This document shows, piece by piece, positions 1 to 8,903 of a stretch of 64,000 bases of DNA. A model generated the notes under the pieces. That model had not been told where the DNA came from. It worked only from the letters and a program-made list of their open reading frames with translations, and made no database searches. A program made the position numbers and the translations under genes. Source of the stretch: Bacillota bacterium (lineage in GTDB: Bacteria > Bacillota > Clostridia > Acetivibrionales > DTU013); NCBI GenBank assembly GCA_023412915.1, contig JAEZRE010000020.1:186001-250000 (forward strand), written 5' to 3'. The stretch's first letter is position 1; each line of letters opens with the position of its first letter.

Positions 1-1
1 T

Positions 2-241
2 TTCCGTACCGACGACGATGAATTTTTACGATGGCATGATCGGATATTTGAATATACATTTTCACATTTTCCAAATCCGGACAGAGAGGTGCGCGAATGG
101 GTACAAATACTTTGCCGCGACGGCAGCCCCATGGATAAGGTTGTTGCGCTTCCGGTCAAGGACCCGTATCATATCACGCGGAATCTCATCATGCTAATAG
201 AATTGCTTGAACGGGTGGAGAAGAATGCAACCTTTAAATGA
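2..241 (+). CDS. C-terminal end of an unrecognised protein (partial)
   Basis: The frame is open from the left edge and ends at TGA 239-241, giving about 79 residues of a C-terminus. It is rich in charged residues and ends in a probable helix (RNLIMLIELLERVEK). I do not recognise a family. Its stop lies 17 bases inside the following MFS gene, so the two are translationally coupled and probably belong to the same amino-sugar operon. The start and most of the protein lie outside the window. Confidence 0.6.
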   Translation, partial: FRTDDDEFLRWHDRIFEYTFSHFPNPDREVREWVQILCRDGSPMDKVVALPVKDPYHITRNLIMLIELLERVEKNATFK

Positions 242-1517
242 GCTAAGGACCGGAAGCAAATTGCATCCCGCTTTTAAGATACTCTTAGCGTGCTGCGCCG
301 TACAGTTCGGCGGACTCGGAGTGCTTTCCAACAGCATAGGCGTTTTTTTCCCGGCCGTCTCCGGTGATTTGGGATTTACCACCGCACAGATAACGATGCA
401 TGTCACTATCCGTGGAGTGGCTACGATGTTGACTCTGCCGCTGGCAGGCCGACTGATAAACAGATATCGTTCCCGTTACGTGCTTACGACTGCCGCTGTC
501 ATGCTTGTATTGTCAATAGGCAGCATGGCATCTTTCAAAATGCTTTGGCAATGGTATCTGGCATCGGTATTTTATGGCATAGCGGGAGCCTTCCTGTTCC
601 TCAACATGTCGCCGATTCTGCTTACGAACTGGTTTTCTGAAAAGACCGGTTTTGCCATCGGTGTGGCTATGGCATTTTCAGGGCTGGGAGGGATAGTGAT
701 GAACCCGGTGGGCAACGCCATAATCCAAGCCTTTGGGTGGCGGGTCGGGTATCTTGCGTTTGCCGCCATAGGAGCCGTTTTCTTATTGCCGTCTACCTTA
801 TTCGTACTTGAACGAAGTCCGGAAGACATAGGAGTAACACCGTACGGCTGCGAATGCGGGAAAACGGTGACAGGGATGGATCCGGGGAATACAGGAGTGG
901 CCGGCTCCAAGATTCCTGCTGTATTCCGGAAGAATGGAGTCCTTTGGATATTCCTGTCGGTTGTGCTTGTCACAGCCTTCGAAACCGTGTATATGTACCA
1001 TTTCCCGGAATATTCGCTCTCGGTAGGGCTTGGCACGATGATCGGCTCATCCATGTCCTCGGCGAGCATGGCGGGAAACCTTGCCGGTAAGCTTTACCTC
1101 GGCTGGCTTAACGACCGGATCCCGGCAAAGAAAGTCTATCTTATCGGAATATGCATGACGGCAGCGGGTATTGGCCTGATTCAGATATTCGGGCATTCCG
1201 CGTCGCTTCTTCTGGTAGGCTCGTTCCTTTACGGCACATGCATGGCGCTGACGGTAGTAACAATACCGCTTTTAATACTGGAACTATTCGACCGCAAAAG
1301 TTACGCGACCGTCCTTTCGGCGGCTTCAATGGTAACATCGGCAGTTGGGGGAGTAGGTACTTCTTTGGTAGGTTTGATCTACGATCTGTCCGGTGGATAC
1401 GGGATAAGTTTCATGATAGCGCAGTCAGGTTGTATTCTTTCGGTAATATTGATCGTCGTCGTTTATTGGCTTAAAACAACAAAAAACTTATATAAGAAAG
1501 GGTTGAGCTTTCATTGA
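225..1517 (+). CDS. MFS transporter, possibly oxalate/formate-antiporter-like
   Basis: About 430 residues with twelve predicted membrane segments and an MFS loop-2-type signature (GRLINRYRSR) after the second segment. Membrane permease. ATG 225 is preferred over the in-frame TTG at 207 because GGTGGAG lies just upstream of the ATG. The gene overlaps the preceding reading frame and its stop overlaps the next start, so it is part of a compact operon with LarA-like, SIS, NagB and NagA genes. From that context it may import an amino sugar or a sugar acid, but the substrate cannot be read from sequence. A central cytoplasmic loop at about residues 210-245 is hydrophilic, as usual for the family. 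Confidence 0.85.
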   Translation: MQPLNELRTGSKLHPAFKILLACCAVQFGGLGVLSNSIGVFFPAVSGDLGFTTAQITMHVTIRGVATMLTLPLAGRLINRYRSRYVLTTAAVMLVLSIGSMASFKMLWQWYLASVFYGIAGAFLFLNMSPILLTNWFSEKTGFAIGVAMAFSGLGGIVMNPVGNAIIQAFGWRVGYLAFAAIGAVFLLPSTLFVLERSPEDIGVTPYGCECGKTVTGMDPGNTGVAGSKIPAVFRKNGVLWIFLSVVLVTAFETVYMYHFPEYSLSVGLGTMIGSSMSSASMAGNLAGKLYLGWLNDRIPAKKVYLIGICMTAAGIGLIQIFGHSASLLLVGSFLYGTCMALTVVTIPLLILELFDRKSYATVLSAASMVTSAVGGVGTSLVGLIYDLSGGYGISFMIAQSGCILSVILIVVVYWLKTTKNLYKKGLSFH

Positions 1518-1963
1518 AAACGGAACAGGGTTGTTACTATTGCGAGCGGGACGAAGGTTTTCGGGAGCTTCTGTATGAGTTGTGCGACCTTAAGGTCTCG
1601 AAAATATTTTTCTGCAAGGATCAAACGCTTCCTGGCAGATGCACCATAATGTTCAAAGAGCATTATGAAGAGATTTACATGATCCCGAAAAGTGAACGCG
1701 ATGAATATATAGAGGATGTGTGTGCGCTGGCCGAGACTATAAAGGAGATCTATGGAGCGGATAAGATAAATTACGGTATATACGGAGACAATGTCCGCCA
1801 CGTACATTTCACCGTCTGTCCCAAATACAAGGATAAACTGGGCTGGGGGCGTCCCTTTGAGATGTTTCCGGAAAACAGGGTGTTTCTGACGCCGGAGCAA
1901 TATAAGACTGAAATGGATATTCTTCGCGAAAAAGTTTTAAAGAAAAGAGGTCTTCTTAAATGA
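1514..1963 (+). CDS. HIT-like (histidine triad) protein
   Basis: A 149-residue protein starting at TTG 1514, which overlaps the MFS stop. Near residues 97-106 it has HVHFTVCPK, resembling the HxHxHxx active site of HIT nucleotide hydrolases and transferases. The first and the catalytic middle His are kept, and the third is Thr. A Cys pair near the N-terminus (CYYC) recalls zinc-binding HIT proteins. Family members cleave nucleoside phosphates or phosphoramidates; the role here is unknown. Its stop overlaps the next start (ATGA), indicating translational coupling with the LarA-like gene. Confidence 0.7.
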   Translation: MKTEQGCYYCERDEGFRELLYELCDLKVSKIFFCKDQTLPGRCTIMFKEHYEEIYMIPKSERDEYIEDVCALAETIKEIYGADKINYGIYGDNVRHVHFTVCPKYKDKLGWGRPFEMFPENRVFLTPEQYKTEMDILREKVLKKRGLLK

Positions 1964-3234
1964 AAGTAACATTGCCGTACGGCAATAGCAAGGTATCTTT
2001 TCAAATTGAAGACAAGCGTTTTATCAGGATGTACGATCCCGTGAAAGCTATGGCTGCCCGCGATTTTGAGAAGGAGATCCGCGATGCGGTCGATAACCCG
2101 ATCGGCACTCCTCCTCTGGAGAAACTTGTCTCTCCGGACGCTTCAATAAATATCATCATTGATGACGGTTCAAGACCGACGCCGGTTTCACGCATCCTTC
2201 CGATACTCTTGCGGAAACTTGCCGAAATTGGTGTAAATAGCAAAAAGATACGTATCATCGCGGCGTTGGGAAGTCACCGGCACATGACGCCGGCTGAACT
2301 GGAGGAACGGGTCGGGCCTGACGTTTACAACCGATATGAGGTCGTAAATTCCGAATTCCGTGATCCCGAAAAGTTGGTATATGTCGGGAAGACACCTGAA
2401 AACGTCGATATTTTTGCTTCTAAAATCGCTATGGACGCCGATATACGGATCGGCATAGGAAATCTTGTGCCGCATCCGGTCATGGGCTGGAGCGGAGGAG
2501 GTAAGATTTTATATCCCGGCGTGGCCGGCGAGAATACGGTATCATATTTTCACCTTAAAGGCTCGCTGATAAATAAAAACCTGTTCGGAATGGAGGACAG
2601 CCCGGTGCGGGGTATGATGGAAGGCTGGGTGGATACTATCGGGCTTGACTTCATTATAAATACCGTACTCAACTCGGAGATGCAGCTTCACAAAGCGGTG
2701 GCAGGGCATTATATCGAAGCCCACAGGGCAGGAGTCGCAATAGCTAAAAAAGTTCTTGGCTGTCATGTGGAGAAACGCGCGGACGTTGTGGTGGTGAGTT
2801 CGTATCCTGCGGATCAGGATTTCTGGCAGTCACCGAAGGGAATGTACTCGGCCGAATTTGCATTAAGGGGGGAGACAGGCGGCACGATCATACTGGTGAG
2901 TCCTAACTATGAGGGCGTCGGTCCTCACCTGGAATACCCCGAATGGATGGGCCGGGACGATGGAGACGAGCTTGTGAAGAGTATTTTGGCCGGACAGCAT
3001 TTTAACGGGGATGCTCTTGCCATGGCTATTGGCAACAGCATGTCAAAAATGCGCCGTAGGCGCAGGCTGGTGGTGGTCAGCGACGGAGTGACAGCTGAAG
3101 ATATGGCAAAGTGCGGCTGTGCTCATTATCCGTTGGCTGAACTGCAAAAAGCTGTCGACGAAGCTGTGAGTCAGTACGAAAACGGAACGGTCGCGGCGAT
3201 CAGTAACGGTGCCGAGACCTTCCTGTATCAATAA
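1960..3234 (+). CDS. LarA-like nickel-dependent 2-hydroxyacid racemase/epimerase
   Basis: 424 residues, the usual length for lactate racemase LarA (DUF2088 family). Signature positions are present: GSHRHMT (first His motif), PHPVMGWSGGGKILYPG (metal and pincer-cofactor His/Lys region) and the following YFHLKG His. LarA proteins racemise lactate or epimerise other 2-hydroxyacids using a nickel-pincer nucleotide bound to lysine. The cofactor genes larB, larC and larE are not in this window. Its place between a transporter and NagB/NagA suggests a sugar-acid or lactyl substrate released during amino-sugar catabolism, which is inference. The ATG overlaps the preceding stop, with AGAGGT upstream. 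Confidence 0.85.
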   Translation: MKVTLPYGNSKVSFQIEDKRFIRMYDPVKAMAARDFEKEIRDAVDNPIGTPPLEKLVSPDASINIIIDDGSRPTPVSRILPILLRKLAEIGVNSKKIRIIAALGSHRHMTPAELEERVGPDVYNRYEVVNSEFRDPEKLVYVGKTPENVDIFASKIAMDADIRIGIGNLVPHPVMGWSGGGKILYPGVAGENTVSYFHLKGSLINKNLFGMEDSPVRGMMEGWVDTIGLDFIINTVLNSEMQLHKAVAGHYIEAHRAGVAIAKKVLGCHVEKRADVVVVSSYPADQDFWQSPKGMYSAEFALRGETGGTIILVSPNYEGVGPHLEYPEWMGRDDGDELVKSILAGQHFNGDALAMAIGNSMSKMRRRRRLVVVSDGVTAEDMAKCGCAHYPLAELQKAVDEAVSQYENGTVAAISNGAETFLYQ

Positions 3235-3257
3235 TTCAAATAACGGAGGTTTGCAAT

Positions 3258-4022
3258 ATGGGTAAAAAGGAAGTCAGCTATTTTAGTCAGAGTCTGAGCA
3301 AGTTGTTTGAGCAGATTGAAGGCGAACTGCCGCAGATAGAAAAGGCGGCAAAAGCCATAACCGATGCTTTTGAAAAGGGAAAGACAATTCATGTCATCGG
3401 GCCGGGCGGACACTCGAACATCGGTGTTGAGGAGGTATTATGGCGGGCGGGCGGCCTTGCCATATGGGACGCTATACTTGATCCCGGCACCAATCTCATA
3501 CACGGAGCGAAAAGATCCAACTATATAGAGAGAACTCCGGGCTATGCCATCGGCGTGCTGGATTCGTACAGAGTGGGACGCGAACCGGGCGAAGTAATGG
3601 TTATTGTTAACGCATACGGTATAAATTCAATGACCATCGATACCGTTCTGGAGTGCAAAAAGCGCGGTCTTATCACCATTGCGGTGACCTCTTCAAGTTT
3701 TGCAAAAATTGTGCCGCCAGGCGCGAAATCGCGCCATCCCAGTGGCAAGAACCTTTTTGAGGAGGCCGATATTTTCATCGACAACCATCTTCCGCTGGGC
3801 GATGCCATAGTCTCACTGGACAACTACGATCAGAAGGTTTGTTCGACATCGACCTTCTGCAACTGTTTCGTAATGAACTGCCTGACTGAGGAAGTCGTTT
3901 CGGAGATGCTGCGCCGCGGCTTGGAACCGCCGGTATTCATGAGCGCGAACATGCCCGGAGGCGACGAACACAATAAGGCGATGGAAGAAAAATACGGCGG
4001 GCTGATAAAGCACCTGCTTTAA
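3258..4022 (+). CDS. SIS-domain sugar-phosphate isomerase-like protein
   Basis: 254 residues with a phosphosugar-binding SIS fold. The segment GKTIHVIGPGGHSNIG (residues about 41-56) is the nucleotide/sugar-phosphate loop, followed by alternating strand/helix blocks and VTSSSFAK typical of SIS proteins. It resembles the UPF0309 type of short SIS proteins. It lacks the Glu-containing motif I would expect in MurQ etherases, so MurQ activity is not supported. The start has GGAGGT upstream (3245-3250). It lies 23 bases after the LarA-like gene and 15 before nagB, so it is probably an enzyme or sensor of this amino-sugar route. Confidence 0.75.
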   Translation: MGKKEVSYFSQSLSKLFEQIEGELPQIEKAAKAITDAFEKGKTIHVIGPGGHSNIGVEEVLWRAGGLAIWDAILDPGTNLIHGAKRSNYIERTPGYAIGVLDSYRVGREPGEVMVIVNAYGINSMTIDTVLECKKRGLITIAVTSSSFAKIVPPGAKSRHPSGKNLFEEADIFIDNHLPLGDAIVSLDNYDQKVCSTSTFCNCFVMNCLTEEVVSEMLRRGLEPPVFMSANMPGGDEHNKAMEEKYGGLIKHLL

Positions 4023-4037
4023 AAAGGAAGGATCAAT

Positions 4038-4817
4038 TTGGCTATAATAAAAGATTTTAACACTGATAACCTCCGCGTACGCGTTTTTGACAGCAGGACC
4101 TCGATGGGAGTATGCGCGGGAGAAGAGGCTGCAGCATATCTGCGAGCACTGCTTGACGAAAAAAAAGAGATAAATGTCATGTTCGCGGCAGCGCCATCCC
4201 AGAACGAGACGCTGGAAATGCTGTGCGCTTCTTCCGGTATAGACTGGAAACGTATAAATGCCTTCCATATGGACGAATACGTCGGGCTGGATTCCGCCCA
4301 TCCTGCAGGTTTCCGCAATTTCCTCCGCCGGGCGATATTCGACCGTTTTCCGTTTAAAAGTCTGAACCTGCTTGACGGCAATGCTTCAGACCCTTGGAAA
4401 GCGGCTGAAGAGTATGACAGGTTACTTCGCGAACATCCGTTGGATGCATGTCTGATGGGAGTGGGAGAAAACGGGCATATAGCCTTTAATGACCCGCCGG
4501 TAGCCGATTTTAACGACGCGCGGCTTGTGAAGGTTGTAGAGTTGGAATTGCAGTGTCGGGAGCAGCAGGTACACGACGGCTGTTTTAAATGTCTTGAAGA
4601 AGTACCGACCCATGCGCTTACGGCGACAATTCCGGCGCTTATGGGCGCTGCCAGGTTATTCTGCAGCGTACCGGCGAAAACAAAGGCAGAGGCGGTAAAA
4701 AATATGCTGGAAGGAAATATTTCGACTGCCTGCCCGGCTTCCATTTTACGCAGGCATCCGGCAGCATTGCTTTACCTTGACGTCGATTCCGCCGAATACA
4801 TGCTTAAGAGGGGATAA
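4038..4817 (+). CDS. nagB: Glucosamine-6-phosphate deaminase
   Basis: 259 residues starting at TTG 4038 behind AAGGAAGG. It converts glucosamine-6-phosphate to fructose-6-phosphate and ammonia. Family motifs: FHMDEYVG (catalytic Asp region), LMGVGENGHIAFNDPP (His/Asn active-site loop) and a C-terminal THALTATIPAL. The N-terminal third (FAAAPSQNETLEML) is somewhat divergent from classic NagB, so a related NagB-like isomerase cannot be excluded. It is followed after three bases by nagA, the upstream enzyme of the pathway. Confidence 0.88.
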   Translation: MAIIKDFNTDNLRVRVFDSRTSMGVCAGEEAAAYLRALLDEKKEINVMFAAAPSQNETLEMLCASSGIDWKRINAFHMDEYVGLDSAHPAGFRNFLRRAIFDRFPFKSLNLLDGNASDPWKAAEEYDRLLREHPLDACLMGVGENGHIAFNDPPVADFNDARLVKVVELELQCREQQVHDGCFKCLEEVPTHALTATIPALMGAARLFCSVPAKTKAEAVKNMLEGNISTACPASILRRHPAALLYLDVDSAEYMLKRG

Positions 4818-4820
4818 ACA

Positions 4821-6008
4821 ATGAAAACAGCGATAGTAAACGGGACGGTGATCACTCCTGCCAGAATGATTGGAAATGGCGGACTTGTCATAAATGACGG
4901 CAAGATTACCGATGTGTTTCAAGGAAAGTTTTCGGGCTCGGCAGACAGAATTTTTGATGCCGGAGAAAACTATATCAGTCCGGGCTTTATAGACATACAC
5001 GTTCATGGCGGCGGCGGATACGACTTTATGGACGGTACTCCCGAAGCCTTTATCGGTGCGGCAAAAGCGCACCTTGAGCACGGGACGACTTCCATCGTTC
5101 CAACCACGCTATCCTGTTCGGATGATGAGTTGTTTGCGGCGTTCAAGTGTTTCAAGGCTGCAAAAAAGACTATAAGAGGCGGGCCCAATCTGTTGGGCCT
5201 GCATCTTGAAGGCCCTTACTTTTCAACTGCCCAGGCAGGAGCCCAAGATCCCGGACATATTAAAAGTCCACGCAAAGAACATTTCCAGAGGCTTCTCGAC
5301 GCTTCCGACGATATAATCAGGGTGTCGGCGGCAGTTGAGCTGGAAGGTGCCCTGGAGCTTGGCGATCAACTGAAAAAACGGGGGATTCTGGCGTCGATAG
5401 GACACTCGGACGCCTTTTATCCCGAAGTGTTGCAAGCCTTTGAACATGGTTATACCCATGTGACACACCTGTATTCCGGCATGTCCACTCTGAGACGGAT
5501 AGGTCCGTATCGGCATCTTGGGGTTGTGGAAAGCGCGTATTTGATAGACGGATTAACAGTTGAGATTATAGCTGACGGCAAGCATCTCCCGCCGGAACTT
5601 CTGAAGCTGATTCTGCGTTTCAAACCACATGACAGGATATGCCTTATAACCGATTCCATGAGGGGAGCGGGACTGAGCGACGGAGAGATTGTCAAGCTGG
5701 GAAGCCTTGATAAAGGTCAGGATGTTATTTTGGAAGACGGGGTCGCCATGCTCATGGACAGGACGGCGTTCGCAGGCAGCGTATGTACCGCCGACCGCTG
5801 CATCCGCACGATGCATAAGCTTGCGCAAATGCCCATAGCCGAAGCGGTGAGTATGATGACGATAAACCCGGCGCGAATCATCGGCGCCAAAACGAAGGGC
5901 ATGCTTGTTCCGGGTATGGATGCAGATATTTGCATTTTCGATAGCGAAATCAATATTAAATCAGTTTTTGTAGCCGGCGAGATTGTTGATTGGCTGAAAG
6001 CCGTATAA
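4821..6008 (+). CDS. nagA: N-acetylglucosamine-6-phosphate deacetylase
   Basis: 395 residues, full length for NagA, an amidohydrolase that removes acetate from GlcNAc-6-phosphate to feed NagB. Visible motifs: IDIHVHGGGGYD (metal-binding HxH and Gly-rich turn), GLHLEGPYF (metal ligand Glu), SIGHSDA (His) and LITDSMRGAG (catalytic Asp). HLYSGMS stands where many NagA proteins have HLFNAM, a modest departure at a substrate-binding loop. Last gene of the operon; a TPP riboswitch begins about 14 bases after its stop. Confidence 0.93.
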   Translation: MKTAIVNGTVITPARMIGNGGLVINDGKITDVFQGKFSGSADRIFDAGENYISPGFIDIHVHGGGGYDFMDGTPEAFIGAAKAHLEHGTTSIVPTTLSCSDDELFAAFKCFKAAKKTIRGGPNLLGLHLEGPYFSTAQAGAQDPGHIKSPRKEHFQRLLDASDDIIRVSAAVELEGALELGDQLKKRGILASIGHSDAFYPEVLQAFEHGYTHVTHLYSGMSTLRRIGPYRHLGVVESAYLIDGLTVEIIADGKHLPPELLKLILRFKPHDRICLITDSMRGAGLSDGEIVKLGSLDKGQDVILEDGVAMLMDRTAFAGSVCTADRCIRTMHKLAQMPIAEAVSMMTINPARIIGAKTKGMLVPGMDADICIFDSEINIKSVFVAGEIVDWLKAV

Positions 6009-6021
6009 ATTGCTTATGAAT

Positions 6022-6107
6022 ACAAGGGGAGCTTGCTGAAGCAGGCTGAGAGTAAGATGTTATCTTAGACCCGTAACCTGATTTGGGTAATGCCAACGCA
6101 GGGATAT
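6022..6107 (+). promoter_or_regulatory. TPP (THI-box) riboswitch, orphan
   Basis: The conserved thi-box order is present: GGGGAGC, a small helix, GGCTGAGAG, then GACCC, ACCTGATTTGGGTAATGCC and AACGCAGGGA. This is the thiamine-pyrophosphate aptamer, which normally turns off thiamine synthesis or uptake genes. Here it is followed by a terminator and then by the 3' end of an opposing response-regulator gene, with no thi gene downstream on this strand. Confidence 0.93.
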
Positions 6108-6120
6108 ACATGCCGGAAAT

Positions 6121-6160
6121 GCTGCGTATATACTTCCATTGGTGTATATGCAGCTTTTTT
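6121..6160 (+). terminator. Intrinsic terminator, TPP riboswitch expression platform
   Basis: The 13-base arms 6121-6133 and 6142-6154 pair almost fully (G-U wobbles), followed by TTTTTT. It sits 14 bases after the TPP aptamer, as expected for transcriptional control. A second short hairpin (6177-6183 with 6195-6201) lies downstream and covers an AAAGG sequence. Confidence 0.9.
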
Positions 6161-6211
6161 ATGTATCGTTGACAGACCTTTCAGCTTGTATCTGTGAAAG
6201 GAGAAATCGTG

Positions 6212-6898
6212 TTATGGCCTCGTGGATTGCAGGCGATAACCTTTTCCGCGTTCTGAAACAATCAAAAACCTGCACTCTTTTCCCAGCTTGCTCCTGATAC
6301 GGGATATATGTTCTTTCACGGTACGGGCGTCGCCGGCCATGTCCATACCCCAAACCATTCTGTACAGCTCTGTCGCAGGAAACGTTCTTACGGACTCACG
6401 TGCGAGGACGGACAACAATGCAAATTCTTTTGGTTTTAGCAGAATGTCCCGACCGTAAATCAGCGCCCGGTGAGAGACGAAATCCAATTCCAGTCCGCCC
6501 AGGCGCAGAGGTGGTTCAGCTTGCCCAATAAGCTTGCCGCGGCGTAAAAGTGCCTCTACTCTTAAAAGTAATTCGTCCATGTCATACGGTTTGGATATGT
6601 AATCGTCGCCGCCCGCCCGTAATCCGGCGAGCACGTCCTCCCTCGTATTCAGCGCGCTGAGGAACAGGATCCGGATGTCGCTTTTTCCCCGCAGCTCTTC
6701 GCAGTAACTCAGGCCATTGCCATCTGGAAGCAGTATATCAAGTATAATCAGATCGGGCGAAAGCTCCTTCACGGCCGACCGGCCCTTTGACAGCGTGTCC
6801 GCGGCAAGGACATCATAGCCTTCCAGCTCCAGCGCCGCACGGTTGGCGCTTAAAATGTCGTGGTCGTCTTCAACAATCAATACGGTTGCTTTTTTCAT
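6212..6898 (-). CDS. OmpR/PhoB-type response regulator
   Basis: 228 residues starting at ATG 6898. Receiver domain (residues about 1-120) with VEDDHD acidic pocket, phospho-acceptor Asp in LIILDILLPDGNG and Lys in YISKPYD; winged-helix DNA-binding domain at about 130-225 with the RTVKEHISRIRSKLG recognition region. It overlaps the end of the upstream kinase gene by 29 bases, so the kinase and regulator form one operon, kinase first. The stop lies just past the orphan TPP riboswitch on the opposite strand. Confidence 0.92.
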   Translation of the reverse strand: MKKATVLIVEDDHDILSANRAALELEGYDVLAADTLSKGRSAVKELSPDLIILDILLPDGNGLSYCEELRGKSDIRILFLSALNTREDVLAGLRAGGDDYISKPYDMDELLLRVEALLRRGKLIGQAEPPLRLGGLELDFVSHRALIYGRDILLKPKEFALLSVLARESVRTFPATELYRMVWGMDMAGDARTVKEHISRIRSKLGKECRFLIVSERGKGYRLQSTRP

Positions 6899-8882
6899 TT
6901 CGTTTTTCCTCTCCTTTGCTAAGGGGTAGGGTGAAGAGGACAGTTGTCCCTTTCCCTTTTTCGCTTTCAATCCAAATTCTGCCGCCGTGTTCCTCAACGA
7001 TCTCTTTGCAGATAGGAAGCCCGAGGCCGGAGCTGCCATCTCCACTGACGCCCCGTTGGAACAGCCCCGGTAAACGGTCGGAATCGATCCCTTCGCCCCC
7101 GTCGGAAACCGAGGCTGTTGCAAAGCCGTTTACGACTTCCGTTTGAACAGTCAAACGAATACTGCCTTCCTTGGTATGGCGGTTGGCATTTATTATAAGG
7201 TTAATAAGTGTTTGAAATATACTCTCGGGATTTACACGAAGATAGATCCCAGCGGAGCCTGGATTGACAATAAGATAATTCTTCTTTTGTTGACAGATCG
7301 GGCGACAAAAATCCGCCGCCCGATTCAGCAGTGAGAGTGCCTCAATATCGGTAAGCGCAAGCCCACGTTCCTTTTCCAGCGAGACTTCTTTGAGCTGCTC
7401 CACCAGATCTGCCAGTCTGACGGCTTCGCGTTTTATAACGGCAAGGTTGTCAAGCGTTTTCTCATTGACCGCGCCATGCCGGATCTCCAGAGAAGTCAAA
7501 CCGGCATAGCTTGACATGACTGTAAGCGGGGTGCGCATTTCATGGGAGAGATTTGCCAGAAATTCAGATTTCAATCGGCTCATCCTGTCCAGCAGCAGAT
7601 TGGTCTGCTGTGTCTCCTGCTCATTGCGCAGCGCTTTGCCGAGTTCGGTTTCGGTACGGGAAAATTGAAAGACAAGTGCGATCATATTAACAAATATCAT
7701 CACCACCATGCCAATCTCGGATAGTCCGAGTGGAAAGCCGTACTTCCCGGAACGATGTATCTGAATATCCAGAATCGACATTATAATAAAAACGAGCGAA
7801 CCTGAAAGTATCAGGAGGTGCTCCATGTGCCGGTTATCATTTTTTTGGACGACATTATATACGAGCGCGGCCAATACATATATGCCGACCACAGATGCAC
7901 AAAGCTGAAACCATAGTACAAACCGCGTAAAAATAATTGGCGGAGTTAGCAGTACAATGACCGCATACAGCGCGCACAATACTCCGTAGACGCGTAATAC
8001 GTTTTTGTGCAGCGCGCCTGAAAAGACGCTGTCGATATACAGAAGAAATGACAGTAGCAGAGCGATCAATGCCAGATATTCAAGGCTGATGGAGAATCTC
8101 CAGGGAAGGTTGGGGAATAGAAATATAATAGCCTTCTCTTCAACAAGTAGCATACGGATGCAGATGGAAAGGCTGGCCAGGGAGAACCACAGAAAAGCAT
8201 ACCGCCTGTGAAAGAACAGGAACATGCCGATAAAAAACAGAAAAGCTGTCAATGTGCAGCCGGCCAGGATATTGACACGCTGCTGTGCGGTTGCATCCCG
8301 CTCGGAAATCAGCCGCTGCGTACCCAAATAAAGGGGTACAATCCCGCCGTAGTCATAATGATTGAAATTGGCAAACTGAATGATTATTTCGGTCTCCGGC
8401 GTGTCGGGTGTGAAATAGACGGTGTAGTGCCTGGTCATAGGTATGGTCGTCTCCGCCGTTTTGCCCGGGACACCCGCAGGCGGATATTCCTTTCCGTCAA
8501 TGAACAGACGCTGGGAGTACATGGCGCTATACGAGCTCAGGCCATAGGTTTCTCCGCCGGCAGGCAGATCGACCATGATACGATATGTACCGTAGTTTCC
8601 GGGATCTACCCTGCCTTCGTTCAGGACAACCGGCTGCGCTATGACGTTACCAGGTTTAAAATCCTTGGGAGAATAGAACTGGTCTTTGTAATAAAGAAAA
8701 CCTGTATTGGGGATGCCGGCGAGCTTTTCGCCGAAATCAAAGTCTGTTAAATCGGCGTATCCGGGCATGGTCTCAGGCACTTCCTGCCTGACCCGGCCCG
8801 TAAGTATTGCCAATGCTGTAAGAACAAATAAAGTAAGTATCAAAAAAGCGGCCCCACTGATAATAGCATGATTTTTTCGCAT
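6870..8882 (-). CDS. Membrane histidine kinase with 7TMR-DISM sensor region
   Basis: 670 residues. An N-terminal membrane segment (about 9-28), an extracellular beta-rich domain (about 30-200), seven membrane segments (about 205-405) in the 7TMR-DISM arrangement, then HisKA with SHEMRTP (phosphorylated His) and an ATPase domain with NLIINANRH (N box) and GLGLPICKEIV (G2). 7TMR-DISM sensors are thought to bind carbohydrates or other small ligands outside the cell. Partner of the overlapping response regulator. Two TTATCAYGATAA palindromes lie just upstream. The signal is unknown. Confidence 0.9.
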   Translation of the reverse strand: MRKNHAIISGAAFLILTLFVLTALAILTGRVRQEVPETMPGYADLTDFDFGEKLAGIPNTGFLYYKDQFYSPKDFKPGNVIAQPVVLNEGRVDPGNYGTYRIMVDLPAGGETYGLSSYSAMYSQRLFIDGKEYPPAGVPGKTAETTIPMTRHYTVYFTPDTPETEIIIQFANFNHYDYGGIVPLYLGTQRLISERDATAQQRVNILAGCTLTAFLFFIGMFLFFHRRYAFLWFSLASLSICIRMLLVEEKAIIFLFPNLPWRFSISLEYLALIALLLSFLLYIDSVFSGALHKNVLRVYGVLCALYAVIVLLTPPIIFTRFVLWFQLCASVVGIYVLAALVYNVVQKNDNRHMEHLLILSGSLVFIIMSILDIQIHRSGKYGFPLGLSEIGMVVMIFVNMIALVFQFSRTETELGKALRNEQETQQTNLLLDRMSRLKSEFLANLSHEMRTPLTVMSSYAGLTSLEIRHGAVNEKTLDNLAVIKREAVRLADLVEQLKEVSLEKERGLALTDIEALSLLNRAADFCRPICQQKKNYLIVNPGSAGIYLRVNPESIFQTLINLIINANRHTKEGSIRLTVQTEVVNGFATASVSDGGEGIDSDRLPGLFQRGVSGDGSSGLGLPICKEIVEEHGGRIWIESEKGKGTTVLFTLPLSKGEEKRNEKSNRIDC

Positions 8883-8903
8883 AGAAATACCCGCCTGTTT
8901 TCT

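Noticed and set aside
3258..4022. Calling the SIS protein MurQ to explain lactate racemase in the operon
   Set aside because: It is shorter than MurQ and I could not find MurQ's catalytic Glu motif; kept only as a hypothesis about the pathway.
6899..7123. N-terminal extension of the response regulator
   Set aside because: It runs antisense-frame through the kinase ATPase coding sequence; the receiver fold starts at MKKATVLIVEDD.
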